Source of the DNA: CAZJNX01 sp964547415
Lineage (GTDB): Bacteria > Pseudomonadota > Alphaproteobacteria > Rhizobiales > Amorphaceae
Direction of reading: 5' to 3'
Length of the DNA: 12,163 bases
Assembly: GCA_964547415.1 (NCBI GenBank)
Contig: CAZJNX010000144.1
Span: 1 to 12,163, forward strand
Under the pieces are notes generated by a model, which made no database searches, was not told where the DNA came from, and saw only the letters and a list, made by a program, of their open reading frames with translations. Below, piece by piece: positions 11,959 to 12,163 of the stretch. Position 1 is the first letter of the stretch; every line of letters starts with the position of its first letter. The position numbers and the translations under genes are program-made.

Positions 11959-12163
11959 TCAGCCGGCGTTGGGGGCGCCCTCCGGGGCGTCCGCGGGGAC
12001 GCCCGGCAGATCGAAGACCTGGCCCGGGAAGATCAGGTCCGGATCGGCGATCTGCACGAAGTTGGCGCGGAAGATCGTCGTGTACTTGAAGCCGTCGCCG
12101 TAGTGCTCGGCGGCGATGTTCCAGAGGTTGTCGCCGCGCTCGATCACCACGCGGCGGACGTCC
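11959..12163 (-). CDS. C-terminal LysM domain of a longer protein (cut by window edge)
   Basis: The last 67 complete codons of a gene whose 5' part lies beyond the window. The visible part is one LysM domain: VVIERGDNLWNIAAEHYGDG, then TTIFRANFVQIADPDLIFPG, then QVFDLP, followed by a short acidic, proline-rich tail PADAPEGAPNAG. LysM domains bind N-acetylglucosamine in peptidoglycan, so the full protein is probably periplasmic or envelope-attached. The RANxxQIxDPDLIxPGQVFxLP form is that of single C-terminal LysM domains in alphaproteobacterial proteins with long variable N-terminal regions. A GTG at 12150 is in frame but would cut the start of the domain, so the reading frame is treated as running off the edge. 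Confidence 0.88.
   Translation of the reverse strand, partial: DVRRVVIERGDNLWNIAAEHYGDGFKYTTIFRANFVQIADPDLIFPGQVFDLPGVPADAPEGAPNAG

Overview
The window is very G+C-rich (roughly three quarters G+C by eye) and reads as ordinary chromosome of an alphaproteobacterium, most likely a Hyphomicrobiales-like lineage. Grounds for this are the rluD-rpoH neighbourhood, a small DUF6476-like membrane protein beside rluD, a HemB whose three zinc cysteines are replaced, and a C-terminal LysM protein of the type common in this class. These are family-level inferences; no 16S or other typing gene is present. No CRISPR array, insertion sequence or phage gene was seen.

Layout. Bases 1-1455 (minus): the 5' part of rpoH (sigma-32), cut by the window edge, and rluD upstream of it. 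Bases 1457-1876 (plus): a one-span membrane protein starting one base from the rluD start, followed by tRNA-Glu(CTC) at 1948-2023. Bases 2202-7774 (minus): a tight four-gene operon, transcribed DegT-type aminotransferase, GMC-type flavoprotein oxidoreductase, sugar porter 2, sugar porter 1. The last three genes overlap by 4 and 8 bp. Bases 7775-8540: a mostly non-coding gap of about 770 bp with a candidate promoter and operator, a doubtful small ORF and what looks like a decayed fragment of an ELWxTDGT-repeat protein. Bases 8541-9578 (minus): hemB. Bases 9796-11901 (plus): a cystathionine gamma-synthase/lyase-family enzyme and a 3-hydroxyisobutyrate dehydrogenase-family reductase. Bases 11959-12163 (minus): the C-terminal LysM end of a gene that runs off the window.

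The part most likely to be undescribed is the four-gene operon. Oxidation of a sugar or cyclitol hydroxyl to a ketone by a flavoprotein, followed by PLP-dependent transamination, is the classic two-step route to an amino sugar or aminocyclitol (known logic from aminoglycoside and kanosamine pathways). Here the two enzymes are coupled to two MFS sugar porters. Porter 2 keeps the canonical sugar-binding and proton-coupling residues. Porter 1 has lost the TM1 aspartate and changed several sugar-contact residues, including an Asn-to-Asp change. My inference is that one porter imports the parent sugar and the other handles a different molecule, possibly the aminated product. The direction of flux and the substrate cannot be read from sequence.

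A second pattern is that several genes (the aminotransferase, hemB, the LysM gene and, more loosely, porter 1) are followed just after their stop codons by G+C-only hairpins without a U-tract.
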